From contig JAQGDQ010000519.1 in the NCBI GenBank assembly GCA_030141605.1, forward strand, positions 28,991 to 92,990: a DNA stretch of 64,000 nucleotides. The letters run 5' to 3'. Below are positions 26,001 through 59,586 of the stretch, piece by piece. The position numbers and the translations under genes were made by a program. The notes beneath the pieces are model-generated. The model searched no databases. It was given only the letters and a program-made list of their open reading frames with translations, and was not told the origin of the DNA. This DNA comes from Tubiluchus corallicola (taxonomy: Eukaryota; Priapulida; Priapulimorpha; Priapulimorphida; Tubiluchidae). Every line of letters starts with the position of its first letter. Position 1 is the stretch's first letter.

Positions 26001-27558
26001 ATTTATTAATTAACTTACACATACAAAAAAACAAAATGTCACTAACTATTTTACACTTTATAACACAACTTTATAATTTTTACAGGGTTTAATAGGTCCC
26101 TTGCATTACAAATGAAAAATTTCAAAAAGGAAGAAAATAGTATGTAGTCCCATGGGATGAAGATGAAGAAATTAGTATTTAGTCCCATGAAATTTTGTGT
26201 TTGTTTACTCTTATTTTTCATTGGTATGAAGATGAAGCATCGCTGTCTTCTGAAACATTTTTATTATTTCTTCATCGTGGGTTTTTTTAGCTAAGTAAAA
26301 TACGTTGGAATTATTAAATAAACAATAATTTATAATAAACAAACATTTGAACCAAAAAACCTTGTAATTTATTTGTAATTTGTTATCACTTCCGCATGTA
26401 TTTTTACATTACAATTTGCATCATTATCTTTAACTATTATGCCCTATAACTAGAAAATGAAATACAGTTACAATAATTGTAACAGAACTACATTAGTATA
26501 CTATAGCATGATATAGTTAGGGAAAAAATTCAAAATATAATTACAAAAATTTAACAGAAGTGTACTAACATAGTTACTAAACTACATAATAGTTTGTCAA
26601 CAAGAAATAGATGCTGCATGGTGGTTAAAAAGCAAAGCTTGTAAGACCACCATGAAAGGTGAAAAAAACGACTTAATTTACAAGAGAGAGAATTATAGAA
26701 AAACAGGGAGTAGTTAAGATAAAATAATAGACAGAGATAGAGAAAAAGAGAAAAGAAATGAATTAGAAAGAAGTTCAGATGACGTTACATGACGTGTGAT
26801 TATTGCTTAATGTGGACTCGTAGCAATTGTAGACAAAAAGCGTCAACTTCTCACACAACTATAAACAAAAACATAATGAATGTATGTACATATATTATTA
26901 AGTAAAGATTTCTTTGACAATTCCAGCATATTCTAATTAACTACAAAAATTCCGACGAACAAATACTGAAAACGATATAATATAAAACTTCACGCAAAAT
27001 GCAGAAACATGCAGCGCTAGCTAAACAACATTTTTAGGTGATTAAAAGTCAATTAAAACAGAAAAATGAGGGCCGACTATTCATTAATAAAGATGCCCAT
27101 GTTGCATATCACACAATTATTACACGTGTTTTAGTCGTCTTAAAATTTTCATTTGTTATACTCAACTGTTGATTTGGTTACTGTTACGAGAAAGTTCAAT
27201 TTGTTGACAAATTTGCATATAATTTGATCTGGAAAACCGATTACCAATTCAAAAAGTAAATAAATAAAAAAATGAGGAAACACATGCAACTGAAGTAAAA
27301 ATGTAACGTTAGAAATTATAGCTGCTACATGTGCAGTGCAGTATTTAAAAAAGTTTTGAAGTTGTTGATTTCACAGTTTTCAAAAACATTTTGACTCATT
27401 TCAATTACTTTTCACAAAACTATCAATGAAATAAAATTTAAATTTAAAAAAAAGAAATCCTTGACATTCAAAGACAAACAGATCACAGAAAGAAGCGAAA
27501 TTCAACTTACCAGCGTTGAATATGAAAGCGCAACTTGAATAAATTGAAGAAAAGAAAC
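23017..27558. other. Convergent intergenic region / 3' UTRs
   Basis: Lies between the 3' ends of the KIAA0513-like gene (+) and INTS10 (-) and should contain both 3' UTRs. AT-rich, with a short GATA microsatellite near 25325. I could not assign poly(A) sites: several AATAAA (for example about 24445 and 25241, +) are possible. The open frames here lack conserved motifs. Confidence 0.5.
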
Positions 27559-48264
<20,706 letters not shown>

Positions 48265-48346
48265 CAGTGGCAAAAGCACGAAATTTGACTTTTCCTAAAA
48301 GAATTCAGGCAGTCAGAAAACTTGATTCAAAGAATTTAGTCACGTT

Positions 48347-48735
48347 TGTGAAAGTTGTAACTGTATATTTTAGGTGCTGCCATCTATTGATTAGTCACTT
48401 TAACATTTTACTAGTTAAACTCACCCCTAGTACAATTGTTCGGTCCAGTGAATATGCAAACTCACTGGATCTCACTTATTTTTGCTGTAATGGGATATGC
48501 GAAGCCAAGTTTTTGCATAGTAGTCTACCTATATAAACTGACTAGATTTCACTTCTAGCCACTGTCTAATTCTTCATGATCAGTGCAGGACACTCTGGTC
48601 CTCAGTGTCGTTTAGCAGTCATGTTACCTATAACTATGTAGTGCAATAAGTGTTTCAGTTTTATGCAAACATGTAATCTTGTGTTTAGTTGTTTTCTACA
48701 AGTGTTCAATTTCAACTTCATAACTAACTTTCACA
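48347..48735 (+). mobile_element. Solo LTR (389 bp) just upstream of INTS10
   Basis: Ends TGTGAAAGT...ACTTTCACA are perfect 9-bp inverses. Flanked by the 5-bp duplication ACGTT at 48342-48346 and 48736-48740. TATAAA at 48532-48537 and an AATAAG-type signal near 48641. A related LTR lies at 63495. It points away from INTS10, whose start codon is 82 bp to the left. Confidence 0.92.
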
Positions 48736-48740
48736 ACGTT

Positions 48741-50952
48741 AGCACCACTAAAAACTCCTCTTTGTATTTTTAATAAATACTAAACCAGAGGTCGAAATTT
48801 ATTTTTTCTGCAGAGTATTTTATACTCCACTAATATGAAAATGAGGAGCTAATGAATTTTCATGCGGAGTGATAATCTGTTTTTGTTTCTTAGGTAGCTT
48901 TTAAGCTGAAATAAATATTACTGTAATCATTCGGTATATGTAATGTATATATGCCTACTTTCTTATATTAGGTATAACAACTTAGTCACAGAGTTCTGCT
49001 ATTATGCTATTTTTTGTTACTTATTATTTAACTGCCTCAACAATGAAGCAAAAAATCTAATTCACTTGACGATTTTTTTTGCCAGATTTCCGCCCAGAAT
49101 ATCTGTCGAGGTGAAGCGCAATTATTAAACAATATCTAAACCCTGTCACATCCAGCGGGTAAGCTATTTATAAAATTTTCAATATACAAAAGTAGTGAAC
49201 AATCTGCTCCAACCCAGTCGGCCATTAACCAAGACCTTCGATATTGCAGCACTTGTGTTATTGTTAAATGTTTACTTTGTAAATTAAATGATGCCAAAAA
49301 TTTTTAAACAACTTGGTAAGATACTTAATAGGTATATGGCTTCTTTACAATAGACTTGCACTCGTTAAACTTCTTTACTGTTATTACGTAAGTATTAATG
49401 TAAGTATTAAGCAATTAAATTATTTATGTAATCTGAGCGAAATTTTTGTGGAGCAGTCATTGCTCTCCCAGACTAAAAATGGGGACCAATGGCAAAAAAT
49501 TACGGAGCGAAATTACGATGCAAATCCAGGTATTTAGAGCCCTGTTCTAAACAAACGCAAAAATATTTCTTACTTTTCTACAGTAAATTTGAAAAAAATT
49601 AACAATTAAACAAACTTGAGTTTAAATGGTGCTGTACATTACACCTGTTTTCAAGTTTTAATCTAAAGGGCGTACTTTCATGAATTTACAACTTTGTGTT
49701 TGCACTACCAAAAGACCCATAATTTATAAATAAAATAAATAAGCAACTACACAAAACCAGTCATTATCCAATAATTTGCCCGAGCCTGGTATTATCAGCA
49801 ACTAAAGGCCAATGTAGCAAATCAAACACATCTTTGTTCAACTACAGTACACATCAGCTTGTGCGCCTAACTAGTGGCTCTCAACGACGATGAACTGCAT
49901 GTGGTTCTGCTGATTACAGCATAGATCAGTGGTCTAAACCTTAATGAATTTTTCAATGCTAGTAGTAAATACAAAAATTGTGTATATACAAATTGTTGCA
50001 CTCTCCAAGCTTACACAATAAATCAACGTCAGTTATAAGAGATTTTGGAATCAACTGTGTTTTGCAGCTAACAATACCAATCTGCTGCTGTGTAAATGGG
50101 TGAATGTAGTTGCTATACGTTTGATGTATATGTAATAGTGGTCAGCCACATGAAAAATTTCAAATCTAAGTTCCAAGTCTTTCATTTCAGTAAAACTGCA
50201 AATATAAAATGCAACCATGAGAAACATTTACACGTTAATTGTCAGAAGTTACCAGATGGTTAATAATTTAGTAGCATTTTTAGTAATTCACTTAGCATAG
50301 CCATTACATTACAATTACTGACTAGTAACTATAGACTATATTGCTGTTACTACAGAACTATATTAATTTTTATTATTAATATTATACTAATATATATATA
50401 TATATAGTAATTAGTATACTAATATATATACTAATATTATACTAATATATATATATATAGTAAGTAGCCGAGTTAAAGACTACAGTAACAATAATTGTAA
50501 CAGAAATGAATTAATATAGTTACTATATAAATTAGGACTGCAACCTTCAAGCGGAAATAAAAGAGACACATCGGACGACAAAGTGACCAAAATAATTTGA
50601 AGTTCTATAGTATTAGTATTATTATCAAATATAAAAATAAGGATATTTTTTCAAACGTACAGTTAAGTGTGATACGTCCTATACTTTAAATTTTATAAAC
50701 TTTGTTGCACCACGACTCTTTGTCATTCACAAAAACAGAAGTTTGCAAAAATGAACACTACAGTATAGATTATGAGAAGAGCATCAACTGAAACTAAAAG
50801 AAAATGTGCTAAGAACGCACTTTAACAACAAATTCCGGCGACAATATGCGGCATCATTGGCTGCACCGCTAACCCGCTTTCTTTACTTTACCATCAATTT
50901 CCACACGCCGCTGAAAACTGTCCAGGATTAGTGGCGATCATTAGCTTAACCG

Positions 50953-50983
<31 letters not shown>

Positions 50984-52188
50984 TAATAACAACAACTATA
51001 ACAATAACTTTCTGGACATACAATAATCCCCTTCTGGTTAAACATTTATTTCCAGGTATACCATTAATTTCTTTAATTTTTGTTTGACTTGACGTTTGAC
51101 TTCCTAGGTGGGAAGTAGGCTCGCTACCAAAGGCTATCCACCTAGTCACGGTACTGTACGCTTGAATCCACTTTGCTGAGACTATGATTTCTTACCATTT
51201 ACTAGCAATTATTTTGAAAGGCAATTAATTATCAAAAATGTCCACCCGTGACCAAACACAGAACTAGGAAGCCTTGTGCATTGTTAGACGATAACTGGGA
51301 ACTTTGAAGCTTAGTTTTGTATTGTCTTTGCAAGCTGCATTATATTGGGCAGTTTACTAATGATTATGACGGAGAACTACATGATGCGTATTACTTGTAA
51401 GAAAAAAAATCACTGCTTTAACAATGACTAACAAACCATTCTTAAAATAAACAAGCTATTATTACTAAATTTTGAATAAATGTATTTACTAGTGAGTGTC
51501 AGCTTGACATGCATTGGAAATCAAAGGCCCATATTAAAAGTTTTGTATGCCCTGCTTTTTTTCTTCTACCCATTATTGGTCCAAATACATTTATAATAAA
51601 ATAGTTCTTTCTGCTTGTGTCATATACATAATTTACCATAGTGTTCAGCAACTGCATTCGTATGATACGCTTATGCACACACAGCAGCACAATTACTACA
51701 GAAGTCGAAAAACAATAAAATGAAAAAGTCAAATAATTTATTATTAAATTTTGGTTCTTAGAATTGATTCCAAGCAGAAAAGATTCATTATAATACAAAG
51801 CTATTTACAGTACACAAACACAAATCATCATGAACAGTTCACAAAATGATAACAAACTTAGCACACTGTGTGAGAAACACTAGTAATTTTCTAATACTAG
51901 ACTAACAATTTATGTACAAGTAAAAGAAAAACAATTTCGTATACAATTCTATCAGAACTATAAAAGCTAAGCCAACTGAAACATTAGGGTAAACATACAC
52001 GGTATTGAAATACAATCATAAAAACGTTAAATTTGCTTTCTTTGTAGCCATTTACCACAAGATTTTGATAAGAGTGTTTAGACATGAAATTAAAAATAAA
52101 TACTGTTCACCACAATTATTGATACCTGAAACAACACTACATGCCAATTCACAAATTTCTTTCACAATACAATCGTCCAATCAGAATT
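48741..52188. other. Intergenic region between INTS10 and the zinc-finger gene
   Basis: AT-rich, with AT runs near 50385-50460 and a short AAT run at 50955-50982. No gene supported. It should hold the 3' UTR of the zinc-finger gene; a TTTATT at 51737-51742 (AATAAA on the minus strand) is a candidate poly(A) signal. The open frame at 51499-51798 has no recognised motif. Confidence 0.5.
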
Positions 52189-55100
52189 TTACACACTAAA
52201 CAGAGCCTGAATGTCTGCATTCTCAGTTTCAACTTGCAGTGACTCATTCTTGGCATTTAATGCTGAAGAATGAACATTGACTAGGCCATTTTGGTCTTGC
52301 AAAGCATCCGGATGACTTCGTTTGATGTGAACCTTCAAGTTACCCTTCTGCGTGAAGCTCATTTGGCAGAATCCACAGTTGTACGGTTTTTCGCCCGTAT
52401 GTTTTTTCAGGTGTATCTGCAGTGCATTCTTTTGATTGAAACGCTTGTGGCACGCACCGCACTCAAACGGACGTTCGCCAGTGTGTATGCGGATGTGACG
52501 TTCAAGCTGGCTAGGCTTCCCAAAAGATTTCCCACAGTGGAGACACTTGTGAGGCGTGTTCTTCTGCCGACTTACAGATGGCAAATGTGTCATTAAGTGC
52601 TCTTTCAGATGGCCCGATCTCTTAAATGCTTTATTACACATCTCACACTGAAACTGGCGGTCTGGATTAATCGGAGCTATAGAGTAAGTGACTAAATTTG
52701 TGTCGGCAGCATCAACCGCTGATGTCAGCTGTACAGACGTAACGGCTGATTGTCTTACTTCATTAACAGTGGGATTACTGACTGCTACTTCAGACGTGTC
52801 ATGTTGTACTCCATTATGAGAAATGTCATTCTGCACAGAATCTGATTCGGGCACTGACTGCTGACTTACCAATTTTGCTTGTTTCAGGTAGTTGGTATCG
52901 ATATTTAGCACAAGATTTTCCTCGTTCCGATCAGATCCCTCAATGTTCTGAAGCAACCATGGGTTAATGGTTAAATTTGCATTACCGATGCCTTGTTGCT
53001 GTAGCTGTTGCAGCATGTTAGCATCTATCTGTATGGTCTGATTAAGTATGTTGGAGTCAAGTCCACTAATTTGTATGCCCCCACCTACCCCAGTAGCTGA
53101 CAGCTGTAACTGTATACCTCCTTCAAACATCTGCAAGTTAGGAGCAGATAGAAAAGCATTATCAGTTTGTCCATTCTCATCATTACCTACTGAAAGGGCC
53201 ACGGGGATTGTTATCTGCTGCAGGGTGTTAGGGTCAATCTCGGCTAATTGCCCATTTGTAACCTGCCCAAGATTCCCCAGGTAATCTGCCGCAACTTTAG
53301 GCTGCCTATGGGATTTGGGAATCTTTTGTTTTAGATGTTGGGCTATGTGACTCTTGCGATGTCCAGACGTCCGGAAGCATTCATCACAGTGCGGACATTT
53401 AAACGGTTTTGCGCCTGTGTGCAGTCTCATATGAACCTTCAGACTGCCCTTCGTGGAAAAAGTGGAATTACACACATGACAGAAAAAGTTCTTGTCACCA
53501 GTATGTGTCTTTTTATGACACTCCAGCGTGGACTTGACAGTAAAACGCTTATCACAGGTCTTACAAGTATAAGGTTTTTCTCCCGTGTGAATCCGATTAT
53601 GCCGCACTAAATCGCTCGGTTTCTTGAAGCTTTTTGGGCAGCTCTGACACTGGTTTGCAAACTTTGGCATCTTGCTAAGCTTTTCCATCTCCTTGTCGAC
53701 ATCTTTCACTTCACTAATCCTATTCCTTTCAGCAGTGGACTCCAGAAGAACACTTTCAGACAAACTCAAACTGTTTCCATCATCTTTCCTCGTTAGTTCT
53801 TTGGCAGCCTCCTCATGAATGGTAACAATCACCCTTTTCTCCTTGGCAGGTTGTTGCTGTACCTGTTTTTCGTCTTCTTCGTGCGTCTTCTGATGTTTGG
53901 TAAAAGCAGATAAATTTCGAAATTCTGCTGAGCAAATGGTGCACTGGTGCATTCTGGGTGCAGCTTTGTGCAAGGCCATATGTCTCGTAAGAGAACCATT
54001 GGTCGTGAACGCAGCATTGCAATCAGTGCATACGTACTCGTGGGAACCCGTGTGAGTTTTCTTGTGTGCTGTGAGGACACTAGCAGTGATGAAATATTTA
54101 TCACACTCATTACATTTATACGGTTTTTCACCAGTGTGAGACCTGTGATGATCTTTCAAGTGACTAGACTTCTTGAACTCTTTCCCACAAACAGAGCACT
54201 CGAACAGCTTTTTCCGGCCTTGATTGGTGTTATTCTGCTGTAATCGCGGAGGAGGCAGAGAGGAAGGAGGCGGTGATGCAGGTTTTTCTATACTTGGCAC
54301 GGGTGGTGCAGTATCAGCTTGCTGTACTTCCAAGATATTTTGCATGTTTGTACTTGCCATTGATACAACTGGAACAAACTCACTAAGCTGGTCATTATTC
54401 AACTGACCACTAAGTGTCGACACATCGATAGCAGTGCCATCTTGTGTCTGAATTGTAAATTGACCGGCAGAAAAAGCTTGGGGATCCAGGTTTGCAAGTG
54501 TTGAATGAGCATCCAGCTGACTGAGCGTAGCCTGATCAAGTGTCAATGTCGGCTGCTGCAGATGGCCATGGGCTTCCAACTGATCCTGGAGTTGTTGAGC
54601 AAAATCTTGCTGAGTGAAATCATAACGTGTAATAGAGTCGGCAGGGACGGTTGTTTGGTGATTCTGTTCAGTCAACGACGTCTGATCCAAGCCTTTCTGT
54701 GCATCAAAAACTTGAGAGATGTCTTGCGCTTCAATGTCTTGATCAGCTGTAACGCTCACATTAATTGCGGCCATTGGCACACTATCAGGTTCTTCCGCAG
54801 AGTTTACAGCAGCAGCAGCTTGCAACGCTAACTCAACGCGGTGCGTCCGAATGTGTTTCTTACAATTCACTGCCGTCTTAAATGTTTTCTGACAGTAAGG
54901 ACACATAAACGGTCGCACTTCGCTGTGCGTGGACATGTGCCGCTTCAAGCTTCCATTGGTCGTAAATTTTGCATCACAGACAACACACCTATAAGATTTC
55001 ACACCAGTGTGAGTCCGAATGTGGGACTTTAACACCCCAGTCGAAACAAATCTCTTGTTGCACTGATAGCATTTATATGGTTTTTCACCAGTATGAGAAC

Positions 55101-56339
55101 GCACATGCTGCTTCAAATGACTCGACTTCTTGAAGCCTCGTGAGCAGTACTGACATTTGTACGGTCGGTCCATAGTGCTTGACTCAACAAGGTATTCGTT
55201 GAAAGGTGCAGAGTTCCTAGGAAGTTGTTGTATCAGACCCGTGTCGGTTATCAGTATCGGTTCTTGTAGCGGTACGTCAGACACGTCGATATTTTCTTTG
55301 CCTTCGCCCCGAATGAGTCGTCGCGATCCCTTGTGAGAATCATCACCTCTAGTATGAGACACCATGTGACTTTTGCGATGAGCGGAAGTGCGAAATGTTT
55401 TGTCACAGTGCGGGCACTGAAACGGTCTGGCGCCCGTGTGAAGCCGTAGATGGACTTTTAGACTTCCCTGCGTAGCAAACAACTTCTGACAGACTGGACA
55501 CAAGAAGTTCTTGACACCTGTGTGAGTGTTCTGATGAGCTTTTAATGTACTCTGTACTGCAAACGAACGGAAACATTGGTTACACTTGTAAGGCTTCTCG
55601 TGAGTGTGAACACGAATATGCCGCACTAAATCACTCGGCTTCTTGAACTCTTTACTGCAATAAGTGCATTGGTGCCACCGCACACCGCCCACATTTCTAA
55701 CTAGCAGACGATTTAAATTGCCAGTTACAGTGTCACTTACGGTAATAGCACCCGTCGTGGAGATGCTACTAGTGTTTGGCACACTCAGCGTATGACCCAT
55801 TGTAACGCCAGGCGCAGTCACAGCAACAACGGACGTGGTGGAAGATCTAGAGTTCAGTCCACTAGTATCGAGTGCCTGCTGCAAGATGTCAGCACTGATG
55901 TTGGCTTCTGCTAGTGCTTGTTGTTGCTCCTCAGACAGGAGATTCTGTTGACCCCCTTCTGCTTGTGCAGACAGCTCGAGCAACTGCTGTATGACGTCGG
56001 TCACTTTTTTGCTGACCACCGAAGGCGGCATAGATGGCCCTTGAGCTGCTCTCACCTCCTCCGTCGTCGTGTGAACACGGCTCATGTGCGCATTTAAACT
56101 ACCAAGTTTCCTGTACACACATGCACATAGAGAACACTTGAATTGCGGAATGCTAGGGTCATTTGTTTGTGAGTGCACTCGTATAATATGCGCACGTAAG
56201 TTGCCCTTCTGAGCACACACTTGAGGGCAATATTCACACATGTATCGCTTTTCACCCGAGTGCTTCGTCATGTGGATCTGTAGTGATCCTTTCTGGTTGA
56301 AAGCTTTATCACAAATATGGCAGACAAACGGCTTCTCAC
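52189..56339 (-). CDS. C2H2 zinc-finger protein, 23 fingers, ZNF236-like (3' exon; partial)
   Basis: One uninterrupted exon of about 1,383 codons, entered at an acceptor (TTTTTCTTTGTAG before 56339) in the middle of a TGEKP linker, so earlier exons with more fingers must exist. I count 23 C2H2 fingers: three near residues 5-90, then tetrads near 223-330, 393-500, 712-817, 897-1005 and 1228-1345. Linkers between tetrads are Gln/Asn/Thr rich and include [10 protein letters not shown] near residue 115. Members of this class bind DNA and regulate transcription in the nucleus. Four-finger clusters with glutamine-rich spacers fit vertebrate ZNF236, but orthology is inferred. TAA stop at 52189-52191. 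No frame damage is seen. Confidence 0.92.
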
Positions 56340-56474
56340 CTACAAAGAAAAAAGAAACAAAACGATAAACAAAAAACAGGCATGGTCTTACACACAGATT
56401 AACTAACAGCCAATCACCATAACATTCTCATATCAGCTGAGTCAATTTAAAACTTATAATTAGAGGTATTGGAG
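56340..56474. other. Intron of the zinc-finger gene (start)
   Basis: Carries the acceptor and pyrimidine tract for the zinc-finger exon. Confidence 0.6.
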
Positions 56475-56907
56475 CAGGGGTGTGCAAATTATCTGACTAG
56501 CCGGGCCACATTAAACATTCCCGCAATTCCTGCGGGCCACATGCAGTTTGGTCAAGGAGCCAGGTACAGTAGGACCTAATAACGATTTTTTTGCATCCGA
56601 TTTATGCACATCATTACTACTGCATTACTACACTCAAGAAACTATTTTAGAAGTTATTAAAAATTATATTAAAAACCATATATTTCGTCATGTCCGACAG
56701 TGACATAAAGTGACAACGGTCTTGTAAGGGTTAATGCCATCCGATCTAGAGGAAAAAACTACCCACACTATCTTTGCGATATTGGCGTGGACTTCAGCTG
56801 GATCGCGTGGGCCGCACTTTCATTACGTTGACAAACCTCTTCGTGGGCCGCACAACATCTCTCGGCGGGCCGCAAGTGGCCCGCGGACCGCAGTTTGCAC
56901 ACCCCTG
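56475..56907. mobile_element. hAT-type MITE family D, copy 2 (433 bp)
   Basis: CAGGGGTGTGCAAATT at the left and GTTTGCACACCCCTG at the right. 8-bp duplication TATTGGAG / TATTAGAG at 56467-56474 and 56908-56915, one mismatch. GGGCCGC-rich arms as in copy 1. It lies about 135 bp upstream of the zinc-finger exon's acceptor. Confidence 0.92.
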
Positions 56908-59586
56908 TATTAGAGAATCATGAAACCAAATTTGTTTGCAGAATTAGTAAATCAGTAATCGTGAAGGTACAATTTGCATTTTTGCCATAATAAACTTGAT
57001 AAAAAATTTTGTATGTTTCCACATTTGAACAATGATTCAGCTACAGTTCTTGTGACTGGAATATCCCAATATAGTGGCTGTAGCAACAATTTGCAAATGT
57101 CAAGTCAATTTGCATTTTTGGTTGTCGAAACGCAAACGGCATCTTACACTGTTTTCTCAACTTACAAGTGGCACAAGCATTTAATTCATCGCCATAGCTA
57201 TTCTATGTATAAATATACAACTTTAAGCTTTCAAACTGCAACTGGAAAATTTGACCTGTGAATCAGTGGCATGGTTAAATGAGTTTGGGGCATCTGGGTC
57301 TTCTTGTGTGAACTAATTTTACTGATAGCAGTGATAACAACATTTCCTTGTACTGTTTAAGCCTTTCTCCGATTTTGCAAGAGCAATTTATACCGTGGTT
57401 ACTTGGAGATGATACAGATCCATATCAAGTACGATTCATTTACAAAAACCTTTATTCTAAATCAAAATTGATGCCAAATTACTATAGGCAGGCTGCATAA
57501 GATTATGGATATCCATAAAATAAGACCAAAAATCCATAAAATAAAATGTGAAAAATCCATAAAATAAGAAATGCATAAAATAAAAAAATATTTTTTTTGT
57601 GATTTTTTGTACAAAATAAGGCAAACAAAACTGAATACAGGCATTGGATCGGAAACTTCAGCCTAGAGGGCATTCTACATTCGTACTAAATAGATGAATT
57701 ATTTGAACTGAAGTGATGAATTACAAGGCATTGTCTCGTAAAATTTGATTAAATTTGAAGTGATATGAAACCGATAAAATTAAGACTAAGTCCTGCGTGT
57801 TTAAAAACATGTTTCAAGCACTCCTGTTTTTACTTTTTAATTGATTTCCCCCTGGGCATCTCTTTCTAGATATAGTCTATTTCTTATTTTATTGATATCC
57901 ATAATCTTATGCACCCTGCTATAGATCTCTAAACAGACACAAGTATTTCATGTATCTGAATAATTTAGAAATTCACTTGAAGTTGATTTTGTAAAAGTAA
58001 AAATAGAATTAATGTCATGCACATATATCTTAAGAGCATATTCAAGAAAAAGCATTTTAGCAACAAGAGCTAAACTGGCTATTTATCCTACGTGCTTATT
58101 TTTACTTAAACTCACAATTAAGTGTTGATGGCATAAAGTACAAACGCTTAGAAACAGTGTAACATAATTGTTTTCTGAACAAATAGACATGAAAGAATAG
58201 TGTACGTGGACAATGTGTGTTCGAAAAATACTGCACTACCTTTCTTAGGCTGTGGACAAATATGGGAAAATGAAGCAGCTATTTTTAAATCCAACCAAAT
58301 GCTTACACTTGAGAAAACTTTGCAAAACAGATAATAGATATTTTACAACATGCTGTACGTAACCACAATGTACAACCCAATTCTGCAGAAAAGTTGAAAC
58401 ATATAGACTATTGCAAAAGTTTCAGAATTGATTGAAAATAACAAAATTATTTTCGTCCGTCTGTAATGTTTCATGACTGATGTCACCAAAACTTTGTAAT
58501 TTGAAAGCCATAGAAGCAGATACGAAGGAGCGCCAGTTGCCCTAATTTTCACATTTTGGCTCCTATCTCGGGCTCTTAGGAGTCACATCTACCACATAAT
58601 ACACCTTAACACCTGTGGAAAAATTGGAAGAAGTAGAATCCATGGGAGAAGATGAGATGTGGAGTAATTGAAAAACGCCCACTTCCTCTTACCTCAGCGA
58701 GTTTCTAATGGTTCCATAAGGCGACTTCGGAGCACCTAGTGGTCATCGAGGGAGTTTACAAGCTTTATATAGCGTTACTGGTAACGCAAGGTCTGTATGT
58801 AGCAAGACAGTGCCAGTGTAAGTCTTATAAATTTCAGAGACGAATTACAAATTACAAAAGTTACAAATTGGGTGTGGATGATTTAGTAAAATAAGAAATG
58901 CATTCTATGAGGAATAAATACACCAACAAAATTTTTCAAGTATATCTACAAAATACTGATGGTTAAATTAAATTTATAAATATAGAAGAAGAATTGTGCA
59001 TAATAAATGTTAAATTAAATGCGTAATAATGAATATGAAATTTTATGTGCTGTTCACTTGAGCCACTGTACACAAAAAAGTGCTGTGCCACTTTTTTAGG
59101 TTTTAATCATGTATGAGACAACAAAGTAACTGTATCTAAATTCAAACTACTCGAGCCTTGTTGCAAGTAATATAAAATGATGTAGTGTATTCATAAAGGT
59201 CAATAAAGTTCAGTTGTTACACAGTACGTACCACGCATAAGAAGGCTAATCATTCTCATGATAGTATTAGTTAGCAAAAATCAACACTTGCAAAGTTTTT
59301 GGCAGCATTAGCACGAATCTCTCTTCTATATTGTACAAGGAAAACAAACATGAATACAGCACTGAAATTCTATGCCCATAATTCTGTAGAAGATCTCCAC
59401 TCTTAGTTATTACATTCTTAAAATCATTTTATATAGTTTATTGCCTGTAAGCCGAAATCCAGGATTCAAAGGCAGCAGGCCTACACCAAGCACTGAAGTA
59501 CTTCCCTGTTAAACTGCCACAAAGGTGTTGCTATACTTAAACCATTAGCTACAGTAAAACTTGAGTTACTCTGAGAAATAAGTGGA
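56908..59586. other. No gene recognised; MITE-A fragment
   Basis: AT-rich sequence, with four close CCATAAAATAAG-like motifs near 57510-57570. About 58721-58868 (GTCATCGAGGGAGTTTACAA onward) is a diverged fragment of MITE family A, minus orientation. I found no further zinc-finger exon here. The 3' UTR of the ionotropic receptor should lie at its right end. Confidence 0.5.

Noticed and set aside
52291-55032. Plus-strand ORFs of 60-108 codons opposite the zinc-finger exon
   Set aside because: Shadow frames of the antisense zinc-finger coding sequence.
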